From NCBI GenBank assembly GCA_949291115.1, contig CASETY010000005.1:1-64000 (forward strand): a stretch of 64,000 bases of DNA. The letters are read 5' to 3'. The translations under genes were made by a program, and so were the position numbers. The DNA comes from an uncultured bacterium. GTDB lineage: Bacteria; Bacillota_I; Bacilli_A; Acholeplasmatales; Anaeroplasmataceae. Shown piece after piece: positions 8,767-18,454 of the stretch. Position 1 is the first letter of the stretch, and each line of letters starts with the position of its first letter. The notes beneath the pieces are model-generated. The model was given only the letters and a program-made list of their open reading frames with translations. It did no database searches and was not told the origin of the DNA.

Positions 8767-10412
8767 TGAAGAAAAAATTAATTATCTTAACTTCTTGTTT
8801 ATTGTTTATAACCTTACTTATATTTTACATTTCTTCTATCTTTATAATGCTAAATGCTAATACGGAAAAATCAAAAATTGAATTAAAAGATTACTTAAGT
8901 ATTGCAATTAAAGCCTTCGATGGTAGTAATGAAGAAGAAGTTGCTAATTTATTTAATAATAATAAAGACTTAAGATTGACAATCATTAGTGAAAATGGTG
9001 AAGTCCTTTTTGATTCTTTTTCAGAAATTGATTTTGATAATCATCTTAAAAGAGAAGAGATTCAAAATTTAGGAGAAATTGTTGAAAGAAAATCAGAATC
9101 ATATAATGAAAAAATGTATTATATAGCCGCATTTGATGATGGCTATTATGTAAGAGTAGCTTTAAGACAAACTTATATTACAAATAGTATTATTACTTAT
9201 ATTATTGGTGGTAGTATTATTTTAGTTTCTTCTTTAGCTTTAGCTATCTTTTTGTTATTTGTCTTATCTAAAAAGATTGTGGCACCAATTAATTCATCTA
9301 TATTAAGATTAGAAAATATGATTAGTAGTAATAATAATTTAAAGATTGAAACAATTGAAGAACTACCATTAGTTACTAATTTAATTGAAGATGAATTTCA
9401 AGAAAAAATAAAAGAAATAAAAAATGAAAAAGCTAAAACAGAATCAATCCTAAAAGAAATGAATCAAGGATTAGTTATCATTGACGATAAAAGAGTGGTT
9501 TTAGTTAATAAAGAAGCCTTAAAACTATTTAAAGTAGAATATGATAATGTTTATCAAAAAGACTATATTTATTTAATAAGAAATATTCATCTACAAGAAG
9601 CAATATCTGATTGTATTTATCATAATAAGGAACAAGATATTACTTTAGAAATAGATGGAAGATATTACTTTTTTACGATTAAACGTTTCTTTTCTAAGTG
9701 GTTAAAAGAAGGTGTGCTTATTAGCTTTTTAGATATTACCGAAAGACAAAATATGGAAATAATTAAAAGAGATTTCTTTCAAAATGCTTCTCATGAACTT
9801 AAAAGCCCACTCACTTCAATTATTGGTTATGAACAAATGATTGTCTCTGGCATTTTAGAAGATAAAGATGAAATTAAAGAAGCTTCTTTAAATATTTTAA
9901 AAGAAGCTAAACGTATGAATCAAATTATTATAGATATGTTAGAACTTTCTAATTTAGAATATCAAAAAAATTTCAATTTAAGTTTAGTTAATTTAAAAGA
10001 AGTAGTAGAAGACACAATTAAGCGTTATACTAAAAAAGCTAATGATAAAAATATTAGAATTGAAACTGATTTAAGTGAAGTTACAATCAGCACTTCTTTT
10101 AATGAATTTGAAACTTTGGTTAGTAATTTAATAGATAACGCCATTAAATATAATAAAGTAAATGGTAATATTAAAGTTAAACTTACTAATGCTTATTTAG
10201 AAGTATATGACACTGGTATAGGTATTAGTAGGGAGAATCAAACAAGAATATTTGAAAGATTTTACCGTGTTGATAAAGCTAAAAGTAAACTTAGTGGCGG
10301 TACAGGGTTAGGCCTTGCGATAGTTAAACATATATGTGAAAAATTAAACTACAAAGTTAGAGTTGAAAGCGTAGTTAATGAGTATACAAAGTTCACTATT
10401 TATTTTAATTAA
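8766..10412 (+). CDS. phoR: Phosphate-sensing histidine kinase PhoR
   Basis: Membrane sensor kinase of 548 residues. TM1 is at about 5-28 and TM2 at about 142-168, with a small extracellular sensor of roughly 110 residues between. A linker and a PAS domain (about 222-325) follow. The HisKA box ASHELKSPLTSIIGY carries the phosphoacceptor H343. The ATPase domain shows NLIDNAIKYN (N box), DTGIGIS (G1) and GGTGLGLAIVKHI (G2). TM-PAS-HisKA order matches Bacillus PhoR. It starts on the last base of the phoB stop codon and is the last gene of the operon. No strong terminator follows. Confidence 0.93.
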   Translation: MKKKLIILTSCLLFITLLIFYISSIFIMLNANTEKSKIELKDYLSIAIKAFDGSNEEEVANLFNNNKDLRLTIISENGEVLFDSFSEIDFDNHLKREEIQNLGEIVERKSESYNEKMYYIAAFDDGYYVRVALRQTYITNSIITYIIGGSIILVSSLALAIFLLFVLSKKIVAPINSSILRLENMISSNNNLKIETIEELPLVTNLIEDEFQEKIKEIKNEKAKTESILKEMNQGLVIIDDKRVVLVNKEALKLFKVEYDNVYQKDYIYLIRNIHLQEAISDCIYHNKEQDITLEIDGRYYFFTIKRFFSKWLKEGVLISFLDITERQNMEIIKRDFFQNASHELKSPLTSIIGYEQMIVSGILEDKDEIKEASLNILKEAKRMNQIIIDMLELSNLEYQKNFNLSLVNLKEVVEDTIKRYTKKANDKNIRIETDLSEVTISTSFNEFETLVSNLIDNAIKYNKVNGNIKVKLTNAYLEVYDTGIGISRENQTRIFERFYRVDKAKSKLSGGTGLGLAIVKHICEKLNYKVRVESVVNEYTKFTIYFN

Positions 10413-10427
10413 TTTAAAACCTCGTGG

Positions 10428-10456
10428 TTGACATCAATAAAAATTGGGTATATAAC
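10428..10456 (+). promoter_or_regulatory. SigA-type promoter for the secreted-protein gene
   Basis: TTGACA at 10428-10433, spacer of 17 bases, TATAAC at 10451-10456. It lies in the gap after phoR and 24 bases before the next start codon, with a GAGGTGA ribosome site in between. Confidence 0.8.
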
Positions 10457-10479
10457 TATAGTTGAGGTGATTTATTATC

Positions 10480-11538
10480 ATGAAATCTAAAACCACAAAG
10501 ATTTTTATTTTAGTTTTTTTGACATTTGCTTTCATTTTTTGTTTATGTATCAAAGCTGATGCATACTCCACTACAACGTCAGGAATAAATACAATCGATC
10601 CAACTAGTGATCAGTTTAAATCTGCTAAAGAACCAATGTATGACACATCATCTGTAACTATGGCGGATTCAATATCACAAAGTTATGAAATGGATATTTT
10701 TCATTACGAGGCTCAAGCTAATGGATATTATGCTATTTACACAACTGGGACTACAGATACAATTGGGAAAGTATATGAACAGCAAAACGTTCTTTTTTGG
10801 ACAACAAGTTATGATGAAATAGGTCTTAATGATGATAGTGGAATAGACAATAATTTTAGAATAGTAGTGGAACTTGATAAACATGAAGATTATTATATAT
10901 GTGTTAGAGCATTTAATGATAAGACTGGCAACTACACATTGGTTATAGAGCCTAATAATGATGCTCGTTATTCCAATATTGGTGGTAGATGGGTAAGTGA
11001 CAGTGCTAGTTATGGTGCTATGGTTACAGGCGGCGCCTATGAAATATTCACTAAAACATATTTAACAGCTGAACAAGTTAAAGTTTATTATCAATTATTG
11101 CGTGATGAAGCAACTAAAGCAATAATTAAAAATTCGTATACTAACAATGGAGCTGTCGGAACAGTAAAGAAATTAGTCGAAATGGGATATGATATTGTTT
11201 CAGTGTTCACTATTGCTGATTCTATTGGTGTAGATCCAATAATCGGACCAGTTGGATCAATAGTTATTAGTATTTCAAAAGGCGCATTAGATATTATGTT
11301 CGAAAGTTTTTATGAAAATATAGACAGTATTGCGGACATTATGGCTGCTTTAACATCTTATGGTGGTGCTGGATATAATATGGTAGAAGGGGCAGATATT
11401 TATTATGCTAATCATGGAATATGTATAACATATCGTGGCTTTTCGCTAAATGGCTACACTGATTTTAGCAATTTATATTCAACATATGATTCTACTACAA
11501 TAGAAGGTGAAATATATGAAACAGGGCATTGGGATTAA
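10480..11538 (+). CDS. Secreted protein with PPC-like beta domain, unknown function
   Basis: 352 residues with an N-terminal signal peptide (basic start, hydrophobic core, cleavage likely after ADA near residue 29). Residues about 65-150 resemble a bacterial pre-peptidase C-terminal (PPC) domain: a YEMDIFHYEA opening, a strand with Asp-Thr-Ile, LNDDSGIDNNFRI, then DYYICVRAFNDKTGNYTLVI. Residues about 225-290 hold a hydrophobic, Gly-rich helical stretch (VDPIIGPVGSIVISISKGA). No catalytic motif was recognised. Codon use is more mixed than in neighbouring housekeeping genes, compatible with acquisition. It overlaps the downstream lipoprotein gene and has its own promoter. Confidence 0.7.
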   Translation: MKSKTTKIFILVFLTFAFIFCLCIKADAYSTTTSGINTIDPTSDQFKSAKEPMYDTSSVTMADSISQSYEMDIFHYEAQANGYYAIYTTGTTDTIGKVYEQQNVLFWTTSYDEIGLNDDSGIDNNFRIVVELDKHEDYYICVRAFNDKTGNYTLVIEPNNDARYSNIGGRWVSDSASYGAMVTGGAYEIFTKTYLTAEQVKVYYQLLRDEATKAIIKNSYTNNGAVGTVKKLVEMGYDIVSVFTIADSIGVDPIIGPVGSIVISISKGALDIMFESFYENIDSIADIMAALTSYGGAGYNMVEGADIYYANHGICITYRGFSLNGYTDFSNLYSTYDSTTIEGEIYETGHWD

Positions 11539-11959
11539 AGTTATTAAAATAGTTTCTATTATTATATTAACTTTATTTAGTTTATTTTCATTTTCAGGTT
11601 GTAATAAAAAATATAAAGATGAAGTAATTATGTTATCTAGAGTAATTAAGTATTATGACGATCCAAATAACGTAACAATAAATACTCTTGACAAATATGA
11701 AATTAACAACTATGAGACATATTATTATGTTGATTGGCAATATTTAGATGAGGAAGAAAATCATGAATGGTTAGTGGTATATGGAACTAATACCCAAATT
11801 GCTAGGTTAGTGTTTTTTCAGGACATGGAATATGGTTTTGATGCTGATGTAAAAAAAGTTTGGGATGAGGTGCAAGATAATCCGACTAGGTCATTTACTG
11901 AAAGTGAAATTAGTTCTTATCTAGAAGAAGCAATTGAATTATTTAATGAAAAAAATTAG
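11516..11959 (+). CDS. Small lipoprotein, unknown function
   Basis: 147 residues. The N-terminus has a basic start and a hydrophobic stretch ending in FSFSGC, a plausible lipobox. The ATG at 11516 is preferred because AGAAGG lies 8 bases upstream; a GTG at 11507 overlaps that site. The gene begins inside the preceding secreted-protein gene, so both are probably translated together. The mature part is acidic and rich in Tyr/Glu with no recognised domain. A strong terminator follows. Position next to an ABC exporter suggests a possible accessory or immunity-like partner, which is inference only. Confidence 0.65.
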   Translation: MKQGIGIKVIKIVSIIILTLFSLFSFSGCNKKYKDEVIMLSRVIKYYDDPNNVTINTLDKYEINNYETYYYVDWQYLDEEENHEWLVVYGTNTQIARLVFFQDMEYGFDADVKKVWDEVQDNPTRSFTESEISSYLEEAIELFNEKN

Positions 11960-11983
11960 AGGTGCATTTTAGCACCTCATTGT
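11959..11983 (+). terminator. Rho-independent terminator
   Basis: GAGGTGC / GCACCTC seven-base stem with a six-base loop, followed by ATTGTTTT. It separates the secreted-protein/lipoprotein pair from the ABC transporter gene, which starts only 14 bases later, so read-through may feed that gene. Confidence 0.8.
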
Positions 11984-11996
11984 TTTGGGTAACAAT

Positions 11997-14318
11997 ATGA
12001 TTTTTTTAGAAAATGTAATTAAAAAATATAAAAATGGAAATGTAGCTTTAAAAGGTATAACATTGAGGCTTCCTAGTGTTGGACTTGTTGCTTTATGTGG
12101 TGAAAATGGGTGTGGAAAGACAACACTTTTAAATATGATTTCTTCAATTGACATACCTACATCAGGTAATATATCATATGATAATATTCCATATATTAGA
12201 AAAAATTATAGATATATTAGGAATAAGGTCGTTTCATATATTGAACAAGAAACTTCATTTATTAATTATTTGACCATTATTGAAAACATAAACTTATTAG
12301 AAAATAACAATAACGAAGTTAAATTACAACTTGAAAAATTTAATATAGCTAACAAGTGTCATGAAAAGCCTTATAACCTTTCGGGTGGGCAAAAACAAAG
12401 AGCATTACTAATACGAGGAATTTGTAAAGATACAAAGGTTTTAATAGTAGATGAACCAACTAGTAAAATGGATAGGGATGCTGAAAAATTAACATTTGAA
12501 GTCTTGAAAAAAATTTCTCGTAATAAATTAGTAATAATAGTGTCACATAATGATATCTTGGTAGAAAAATATGCCGATTTAATCATCAAAATGGAACAAG
12601 GGGAAATAACAAGAATAATAGAACAATATTTAAAACATGATATAATTTTAAATCAAAACTGTTTTTACATCCCAAATGAAGATAATATTGATGTATCTGA
12701 TTGGATCGAAATAAGAAGAATATTGTCATTAGAAAAAGAAGTTGTGCTGAAGCTTTATGAGCCAACAAATCACTCAAGTAAAAAGCTAGATTATAGTTAC
12801 AATTTGGAAGAAAAAGTATACAACAAATATAATTGGAAAAATGTTATAAAATTATCTTTAAAAAGTTTTAATAATTCAATCTTTAAAACAATTTTATCTT
12901 CTTTATTTATAACATTATTTGTAGTTGTATTAGGAATAGTTATTGGTTTAAATGATGTGAACATTGCTAGGTTTGAATATGATACATTTCTAAATAATGG
13001 CTATGATGTGATTAATATAGAAAATGACGATTCTATATATGTAAACACTAATCATTCAATAAAAGAATTTGAAAAGTCTGATTACTATAATTTGAATGAT
13101 AAATATAATGTTTCAACGACGTTGTTATCAGATTTTATTAATTTTCGTTTAAAACAATATGATGACGTTTTTAACGGAGTGATTTATGGTTTTTCTTTAG
13201 TTAATAGTTTTGACAATTATAAATTTATATGTGGTCATGAACCTTTAATTGATGAAGTTGTAATTACTGATTTTATGGCAGATACAATTACTGAAGTTTA
13301 TAAAAATAGTTATGAAGACATTCTAGAAAATGGGATAACATACAATGATTATAACATTAAAGTATCTGGAATCGTTGATACTAATTATGAAGATAAAATT
13401 AAAACAGCTGATACTACTTTCAAATATTCAAACGAATATTTAGATTGGCTTTCATATGCTAAAACTATTGCTGCGCGCCTATACATTAAGCCTAGCGAAA
13501 TTAATAGTACAATACATATGTTACCTTTAAACGATGGTATGATATTTTGTGATGTTAAAATAACAAATGACGACAATATTAAAAAAAATAGTGCTATAGT
13601 TAATACCAAGTTGGCTAGTTTAATAAATGCTGAAAATATTTCTAAGAAAGGTTATGTCTATATTACTGGTACTGAACACGATTTAATTTATGAAGTAAGT
13701 AGTACAATAGATGATGATAATGCTAATCCAACATTTTATGTTTCACAAGATGAATTTGATAAAATCAAGAGTCGTTTATATAAACTAGATTCGTTTAATA
13801 TGAGTCTCAATAATTTAGAAGCATATGAATTTTTAAAAGATTTTAAGCTAAAGCACAATACACCAATTAGCAATAATATTAATGATGTTTCAGAAATTAT
13901 ACTTGGTGTAAAAGCTTTTCTTATACCGTTTATTATAGTACTAACTTTAATAACATTTATAGTAGCAGTTTTCTTTTGGGTCGAAAGTGTTAATAAAGAT
14001 AAATTTACCATATATTGTCTATTAATGAATGGTGTTAACTTTTTTCAAATACATTTGTATAGTCATGTAAAAATCATTCTTAAACTGTCTATAGAAATTG
14101 TTTTGTCTATTTTGCAATATATCATTTTATTAAAATTGATAAATTTAGTAGTTTCTAATTTGTGCGATGCTAATGTATTAGTATTTAATAACAATTTCAG
14201 TGCATTGTTTAGTAGCTGTGCGTTGTACATGCCGATTTTAATTATTTTTAATTTAGTGTATATTTCATTCATGATTACTAAGCGACCAATTAAGTTATTT
14301 GTAACCACTTCTAAATAA
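11997..14318 (+). CDS. One-piece ABC transporter, ATPase fused to FtsX/MacB-like permease
   Basis: 773 residues. The N-terminal ATPase has Walker A GENGCGKTT near 35-43, signature LSGGQKQRALLIRG near 128-141, Walker B VLIVDEPTS near 148-156 and the switch His in VSHN. A hydrophobic segment near 292-318 is followed by about 320 extracytoplasmic residues and three C-terminal membrane segments (about 641-667, 698-724, 738-766). This layout matches MacB-type transporters that act from outside the membrane on peptides or lipoproteins, though here the ATPase is fused. The start is ATG 11997; an upstream TTG lacks a ribosome site, and that before the ATG is weak. The neighbouring secreted protein and lipoprotein suggest they are its substrates or partners. 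No terminal accessory domain is seen. Confidence 0.8.
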   Translation: MIFLENVIKKYKNGNVALKGITLRLPSVGLVALCGENGCGKTTLLNMISSIDIPTSGNISYDNIPYIRKNYRYIRNKVVSYIEQETSFINYLTIIENINLLENNNNEVKLQLEKFNIANKCHEKPYNLSGGQKQRALLIRGICKDTKVLIVDEPTSKMDRDAEKLTFEVLKKISRNKLVIIVSHNDILVEKYADLIIKMEQGEITRIIEQYLKHDIILNQNCFYIPNEDNIDVSDWIEIRRILSLEKEVVLKLYEPTNHSSKKLDYSYNLEEKVYNKYNWKNVIKLSLKSFNNSIFKTILSSLFITLFVVVLGIVIGLNDVNIARFEYDTFLNNGYDVINIENDDSIYVNTNHSIKEFEKSDYYNLNDKYNVSTTLLSDFINFRLKQYDDVFNGVIYGFSLVNSFDNYKFICGHEPLIDEVVITDFMADTITEVYKNSYEDILENGITYNDYNIKVSGIVDTNYEDKIKTADTTFKYSNEYLDWLSYAKTIAARLYIKPSEINSTIHMLPLNDGMIFCDVKITNDDNIKKNSAIVNTKLASLINAENISKKGYVYITGTEHDLIYEVSSTIDDDNANPTFYVSQDEFDKIKSRLYKLDSFNMSLNNLEAYEFLKDFKLKHNTPISNNINDVSEIILGVKAFLIPFIIVLTLITFIVAVFFWVESVNKDKFTIYCLLMNGVNFFQIHLYSHVKIILKLSIEIVLSILQYIILLKLINLVVSNLCDANVLVFNNNFSALFSSCALYMPILIIFNLVYISFMITKRPIKLFVTTSK

Positions 14319-14409
14319 AAAAGGTTTCTTAAATTGTAAATTAAAATAGTGTAATACTTTTTCTTACTTAGATTTTTATGAAGTGTGATATTAAATTGAA
14401 TAAGTTATT

Positions 14410-14460
14410 AAGCACTTGCAAAGTTGACGATGAATTTGACAGCACAAGTGCTTTTGTTTT
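14410..14460 (+). terminator. Long-loop hairpin after the ABC transporter gene
   Basis: AAGCACTTG (14410-14418) and CAAGTGCTT (14445-14453) pair perfectly across a 26-base loop and are followed by TTGTTTT. It is the likely terminator for the ABC transporter gene. The rest of the gap 14319-14503 shows nothing else convincing. Confidence 0.6.
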
Positions 14461-14503
14461 ATACAAATTTAGCCATACCTTATTTTAAAAACTTTAAATA
14501 ATA

Positions 14504-14530
14504 AAAAAGGCCTCATAAGGCCTTTTTATA
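14504..14530. terminator. Bidirectional terminator between the ABC exporter and ispG
   Basis: AAAAAGGCC / GGCCTTTTT around TCATAA. The A run on one side and the T run on the other let it work in both directions. The ispG stop codon lies in the right arm. Confidence 0.85.
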
Positions 14531-15563
14531 TGTTGTCAATTTCTTTTTTTAGTTCAGAAATTATATTTTCTTCTTTGATTTTTCTAATGATTTTACCTTT
14601 TTTAAATAAAAGAGCTTCTCCATTTCCACCAGCTACTCCTAAATCAGCTTCTTTAGCTTCACCAGGGCCATTTACTGCACAACCCATAATCGCAACTGTG
14701 ATATTTTTATTTATTTTATATAAATAGTTTTCCATTTCTTTAGCGATAGGAATCATATTATATTGAATACGTCCACAAGTAGGACAACTTACTAAAGTTG
14801 GAATATCATTTCTTAAATTTAATTCTTTTAGAATGATTTTCGCTGCTTTTACTTCATATAAAGGATCATCAGTAAGAGAAACTCTAATTGTGTTTCCAAT
14901 ACCTTCATTTAATATCTTTGAAATTCCAATTGAGCTTTTAATTAAGCCATTAAAAGAAGTACCAGCTTCTGTAATACCTATATGTAAGGGATAAGGATAA
15001 GTTTTACTTGCTAGTTTATATGCTTCATAAGCTAAATCAATATTAGAGGCTTTTAAAGAGACACAAATATTTTTAAAGTCTAAGTCTTCTAAAATTCTAA
15101 TATGTCTTAAAGAAGCTTCTACGATACCTTCTTTAGTAAGTGGTAAATCACTTGGTAATGAACCACTATTTACCCCAATTCTAATTGGTATATTTTTTAA
15201 TTTAGCTAATTTTACAATTTCTTTAATTTTATTAGGATCTTTAATATTACCTGGATTTAATCTTATTTTATCAGCTCCTTCTTTAATGGCAATAATAGCT
15301 AATTCTGGATCGAAATGAATATCACAGACTAAAGGAATGTGAATATTTTTTTTAATTTCATGAATACTATAGGCGTCTTCTTTATTTAAAACGGCTACTC
15401 TAATAATTTCACAACCATATTCTTCAAGTAATTTAATTTGTTCAATAGTGCTTTTTACATCATGGGTTTTAGTGTTAGTCATACTTTGAATATATACTTT
15501 ATCATTACCACCAAATGGAAGATTACCAACGTTAAAATTTAGGGTTTTATTGCGTAAATACAT
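14526..15563 (-). CDS. ispG: 4-hydroxy-3-methylbut-2-enyl diphosphate synthase IspG (flavodoxin/ferredoxin)
   Basis: Iron-sulfur enzyme of the MEP isoprenoid pathway, converting ME-cPP to HMBPP. 345 residues from the chosen start. Family motifs are clear: YIQSMTNTKTHD near the N-terminus, RIGVNSGSLP in the middle and the [4Fe-4S] ligands CPTCGR and GCAVNGPGEA towards the C-terminus, ending with the usual GxGxALLFKKGK. Start codon choice: the ATG at 15563 lies 8 bases after AGGATGG, whereas the ATG at 15575 sits directly against the ribosome site. It is the only minus-strand gene in this part of the window and shares a terminator with the opposite gene. Confidence 0.95.
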   Translation of the reverse strand: MYLRNKTLNFNVGNLPFGGNDKVYIQSMTNTKTHDVKSTIEQIKLLEEYGCEIIRVAVLNKEDAYSIHEIKKNIHIPLVCDIHFDPELAIIAIKEGADKIRLNPGNIKDPNKIKEIVKLAKLKNIPIRIGVNSGSLPSDLPLTKEGIVEASLRHIRILEDLDFKNICVSLKASNIDLAYEAYKLASKTYPYPLHIGITEAGTSFNGLIKSSIGISKILNEGIGNTIRVSLTDDPLYEVKAAKIILKELNLRNDIPTLVSCPTCGRIQYNMIPIAKEMENYLYKINKNITVAIMGCAVNGPGEAKEADLGVAGGNGEALLFKKGKIIRKIKEENIISELKKEIDNI

Positions 15564-15653
15564 ACTTTTTTCCATCCTTTCTCTTGATTTATTTATATTA
15601 TAGCATATAATTAAATAAATAATTATTTAATTTTTTAAGGAGGAGTAGCTTAA

Positions 15654-16637
15654 ATGACTAAGAATATTTATGACATTGCTAGGGAGGCTAAAACCTCAAT
15701 TTCAACAGTCTCACGTTATTTAAATAATAAGAATGTTAGACCTGATACTAAAGAAAGAATTAAAGCAGTTATTGAAAAATATAATTATCATCCTTCTTCG
15801 ATAGCTAAAGGTTTAGTAACAAAGTCAATGAAATTAATAGCGGTAATGGTTGTAGATATTAGACTTCCTCATTACGCTAATGCTTCTTATTTTATTGATA
15901 AAGAATTATCAAATACAGGTTACAGGGTAATTGTTTGTAATACAAGTGGAGATTTAAATACTTGTGCTAAATATATTGATTCAGTATTAAATATGGGCTG
16001 TGAAGGTATTATCTTTGTAGGTTCTATCTTTAATGAATTAAATCGTTATCAAGAAATAGTTGAAAAATTAAATAGTATACCAGTAGTTATTACTAATGGT
16101 AAATTAGATGTTGAAAGATGTATTTCTATTTACATTGATGATAAAAAAGGTATTTATGATGCAACTAAATATTTGATTAATAAAGGACGTACCCACATCA
16201 AATATATTCAATATACTAATAATCAATCAGCTATTTTAAAAGCTGATGGTTACAAAGAAGCGATGCAGGAAGCAGGCTTAACTCCATCTATTTATTATAC
16301 TAATGATATTTTTAATGGTGGCTATGATGAAACAAGAAGAATGATTTTAGAAGATTATGCATTAGATGCCATTTTATCTGGTGAAGATTTAATTTCAATG
16401 AGTGCATCTAGGGCACTTGTTTTAGAAGGTAAAGTTGTTGGTAAAGATGTTGATGTTATAGGTTTTAATAGCTCAGATTATTGTTTGCTAGCAGCACCAG
16501 CTTTAACAGCTGTTGATAATAAGATTGAAGAATCTTCTAAAACAGCGGCTAGTTTAATTAAAGATATTTTAGATGGCAAAGAATATCAAAAAGAAGTTCA
16601 TTTAGAACCAACTTTAAAAATTAGAGAAAGTGCTTAA
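15654..16637 (+). CDS. LacI-family transcriptional regulator
   Basis: 327 residues. The N-terminal LacI helix-turn-helix reads NIYDIAREAKTSISTVSRYLNN, and the hinge is followed by a periplasmic-binding-protein-like effector domain from about residue 60 (KLIAVMVVDIRLPHYA ... VDVIGFNSSDYCLLAAPALTAV). A strong AAGGAGGAG ribosome site precedes the ATG. It resembles CcpA and sugar-responsive repressors, but no sugar genes are next to it, so the effector cannot be named; a global carbon regulator or a repressor of the following ABC transporter are both possible. Confidence 0.88.
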   Translation: MTKNIYDIAREAKTSISTVSRYLNNKNVRPDTKERIKAVIEKYNYHPSSIAKGLVTKSMKLIAVMVVDIRLPHYANASYFIDKELSNTGYRVIVCNTSGDLNTCAKYIDSVLNMGCEGIIFVGSIFNELNRYQEIVEKLNSIPVVITNGKLDVERCISIYIDDKKGIYDATKYLINKGRTHIKYIQYTNNQSAILKADGYKEAMQEAGLTPSIYYTNDIFNGGYDETRRMILEDYALDAILSGEDLISMSASRALVLEGKVVGKDVDVIGFNSSDYCLLAAPALTAVDNKIEESSKTAASLIKDILDGKEYQKEVHLEPTLKIRESA

Positions 16638-16638
16638 A

Positions 16639-16670
16639 GAAAATAAGGAAACTTATTTTCTTTTATTTTG
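16639..16670 (+). terminator. Rho-independent terminator after the LacI gene
   Basis: GAAAATAAG / CTTATTTTC stem with a GAAA tetraloop, followed by TTTTATTTTG. The next gene starts 9 bases beyond, so it may receive only read-through transcripts. Confidence 0.75.
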
Positions 16671-16678
16671 GTGATATT

Positions 16679-18385
16679 ATGTTTAAAAAATTTATTTCTT
16701 ATTATAAACCTTATAAATTAATATTTAGCTTAGATATGTTAGCTTCTTTTTTTGTTTCTGCAATTGCGATGACTTATCCAATTTTAACGCAAATTATGCT
16801 AGAAGATTTTATTCCTAATAAAGAATTAAAAATGGTTGTTATCTTTGGGCTAATTTTACTCTTATTATATATAGTAAGAATGTATCTTAAATATTTTGTA
16901 CAATATTACGGTCATGTAATGGGTGTAAAGATGCAAGCTGATATGCGTATGGATATGTTTAAAAAACTAGAAAAGATGCCATTTAGTTTTTATGATGAAC
17001 ATGAAACGGGTAAAATTTCATCAAGGATGGTAAATGATTTACAAGTAGTTTCTGAACTTGCTCATCACGGACCAGAAAACATTTTTATTTGTGGTTTTAT
17101 GATTGTTGGTTCTTTTATTTATTTAGCGATTTTAAATTGGTTATTTACTTTAATTATCTTTGCTTGTGTACCTATTTTAGTTATTATTTCGTTAGCGATG
17201 CGCAAAAAGATGGATGATGCATTTACCAAGACAAGAGAAAAGACTGCGGTTATTAATCAAAATGTTGAATCATCTATTCATGGTATAAGAGTAACTAAAG
17301 CCTTTAACAACGAATTATATGAAGAAGAAAAGTTTGAAAAAGGTAACCGTGAATTTGTAAAAGAAAGAAGTAAAGCTTATAAAAGAATGGGGCAATTTGG
17401 AGCTTCTACTGGTTTTATTACAGATGTTTTCAATGTCATTGTTTTATTAGTTGGTGGCATTTTCTTGTATTATGATCAAATAAGTTTCCCAGAATATAGT
17501 GCTTTTATTGTTTCTATTAATTTATTTATTAATCCACTTACCACTATGATAAATTTCGTAGAGACTTATCAAGATGGGGTGGCTGGTTTTAGAAGATTCT
17601 ATGAAATCATTAATTTAGAAGAAGAAAAAGATAATAATAAGCCAGTAAATGTTAAATTTAAAGGTAATATTGATTTTCAAAATGTTAATTTTAAATATAA
17701 AGAAAGTGATGATATTTTAACTAACTTTTCTTTAAGTATTAAAGCTGGCCAAAAAGTAGCCTTAGTTGGACCTTCTGGTGGAGGGAAGACTACCATTTGT
17801 CACTTATTACCTCATTTTTATGATGTGACTAGTGGAAATGTATTAATTGATGGTAAGAATTTAAATACCCTTTCTAATTATGATATTAGAAATAATATTG
17901 GGATTGTTCAACAAGATGTTTTCTTATTTAATGATTCAATCAAAGAAAATATTAGATATGGTAGATTAGATGCGACTGATGAAGAAGTGTATGAAGCCGC
18001 TAAAAAAGCTAGAATTGATTTAGATATTAAGAATATGAAAAATGGCTATGACACTGTAATTGGGGAAAGAGGAGTTAAACTATCTGGTGGTCAAAAACAA
18101 AGGTTAAGTATTGCTAGGGTGTTCTTAAAAAATCCAGCTATCTTAATTTTAGATGAGGCGACTTCCGCTTTAGATAATGCAACCGAATTAGAGATTGAAA
18201 AAGCTTTAGCTTTATTAACTAAAGATAGAACGACAATTGTAGTGGCTCACCGCTTATCAACTATTTTCAATTCTGATTTAATTTGTGTTATAGAACATGG
18301 TGTTTTAAAAGAAAAAGGTAACCATGAAGAATTATTAAAACAAAATGGTATTTATAAAAATCTTTATGAAAGTACAATTAAGTAA
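16679..18385 (+). CDS. ABC multidrug/lipid exporter, half-transporter (MsbA/LmrA type)
   Basis: 568 residues with an N-terminal six-helix exporter domain (about 1-310) and a C-terminal ATPase. Walker A GPSGGGKTT is near 368-376, Q-loop IVQQDVFLFNDSI follows, signature LSGGQKQRLSIARVFL, Walker B ILILDEATSALDN and the switch His in VVAHRLSTI are all intact. As a single half-transporter it would act as a homodimer. The substrate cannot be read from sequence. It follows the LacI-type regulator in the same direction across a terminator-like hairpin, so a regulatory link is possible. The ribosome site is a short GGTGA. Confidence 0.92.
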   Translation: MFKKFISYYKPYKLIFSLDMLASFFVSAIAMTYPILTQIMLEDFIPNKELKMVVIFGLILLLLYIVRMYLKYFVQYYGHVMGVKMQADMRMDMFKKLEKMPFSFYDEHETGKISSRMVNDLQVVSELAHHGPENIFICGFMIVGSFIYLAILNWLFTLIIFACVPILVIISLAMRKKMDDAFTKTREKTAVINQNVESSIHGIRVTKAFNNELYEEEKFEKGNREFVKERSKAYKRMGQFGASTGFITDVFNVIVLLVGGIFLYYDQISFPEYSAFIVSINLFINPLTTMINFVETYQDGVAGFRRFYEIINLEEEKDNNKPVNVKFKGNIDFQNVNFKYKESDDILTNFSLSIKAGQKVALVGPSGGGKTTICHLLPHFYDVTSGNVLIDGKNLNTLSNYDIRNNIGIVQQDVFLFNDSIKENIRYGRLDATDEEVYEAAKKARIDLDIKNMKNGYDTVIGERGVKLSGGQKQRLSIARVFLKNPAILILDEATSALDNATELEIEKALALLTKDRTTIVVAHRLSTIFNSDLICVIEHGVLKEKGNHEELLKQNGIYKNLYESTIK

Positions 18386-18392
18386 AAAAAGC

Positions 18393-18421
18393 TTGCATCG
18401 AGATGTTATTTTTGCTATAAT
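18393..18421 (+). promoter_or_regulatory. SigA-type promoter for rpmG
   Basis: TTGCAT at 18393-18398, 17-base spacer, perfect TATAAT at 18416-18421, 33 bases before the rpmG start. Confidence 0.8.
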
Positions 18422-18454
18422 CTTTTCGCAAGTTTGAATGTCTGGAGGGATATT

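Noticed and set aside
14378-14488. A 36-residue open frame between the ABC exporter and ispG
   Set aside because: It has no ribosome site, contains the long-loop hairpin and has no recognised sequence.
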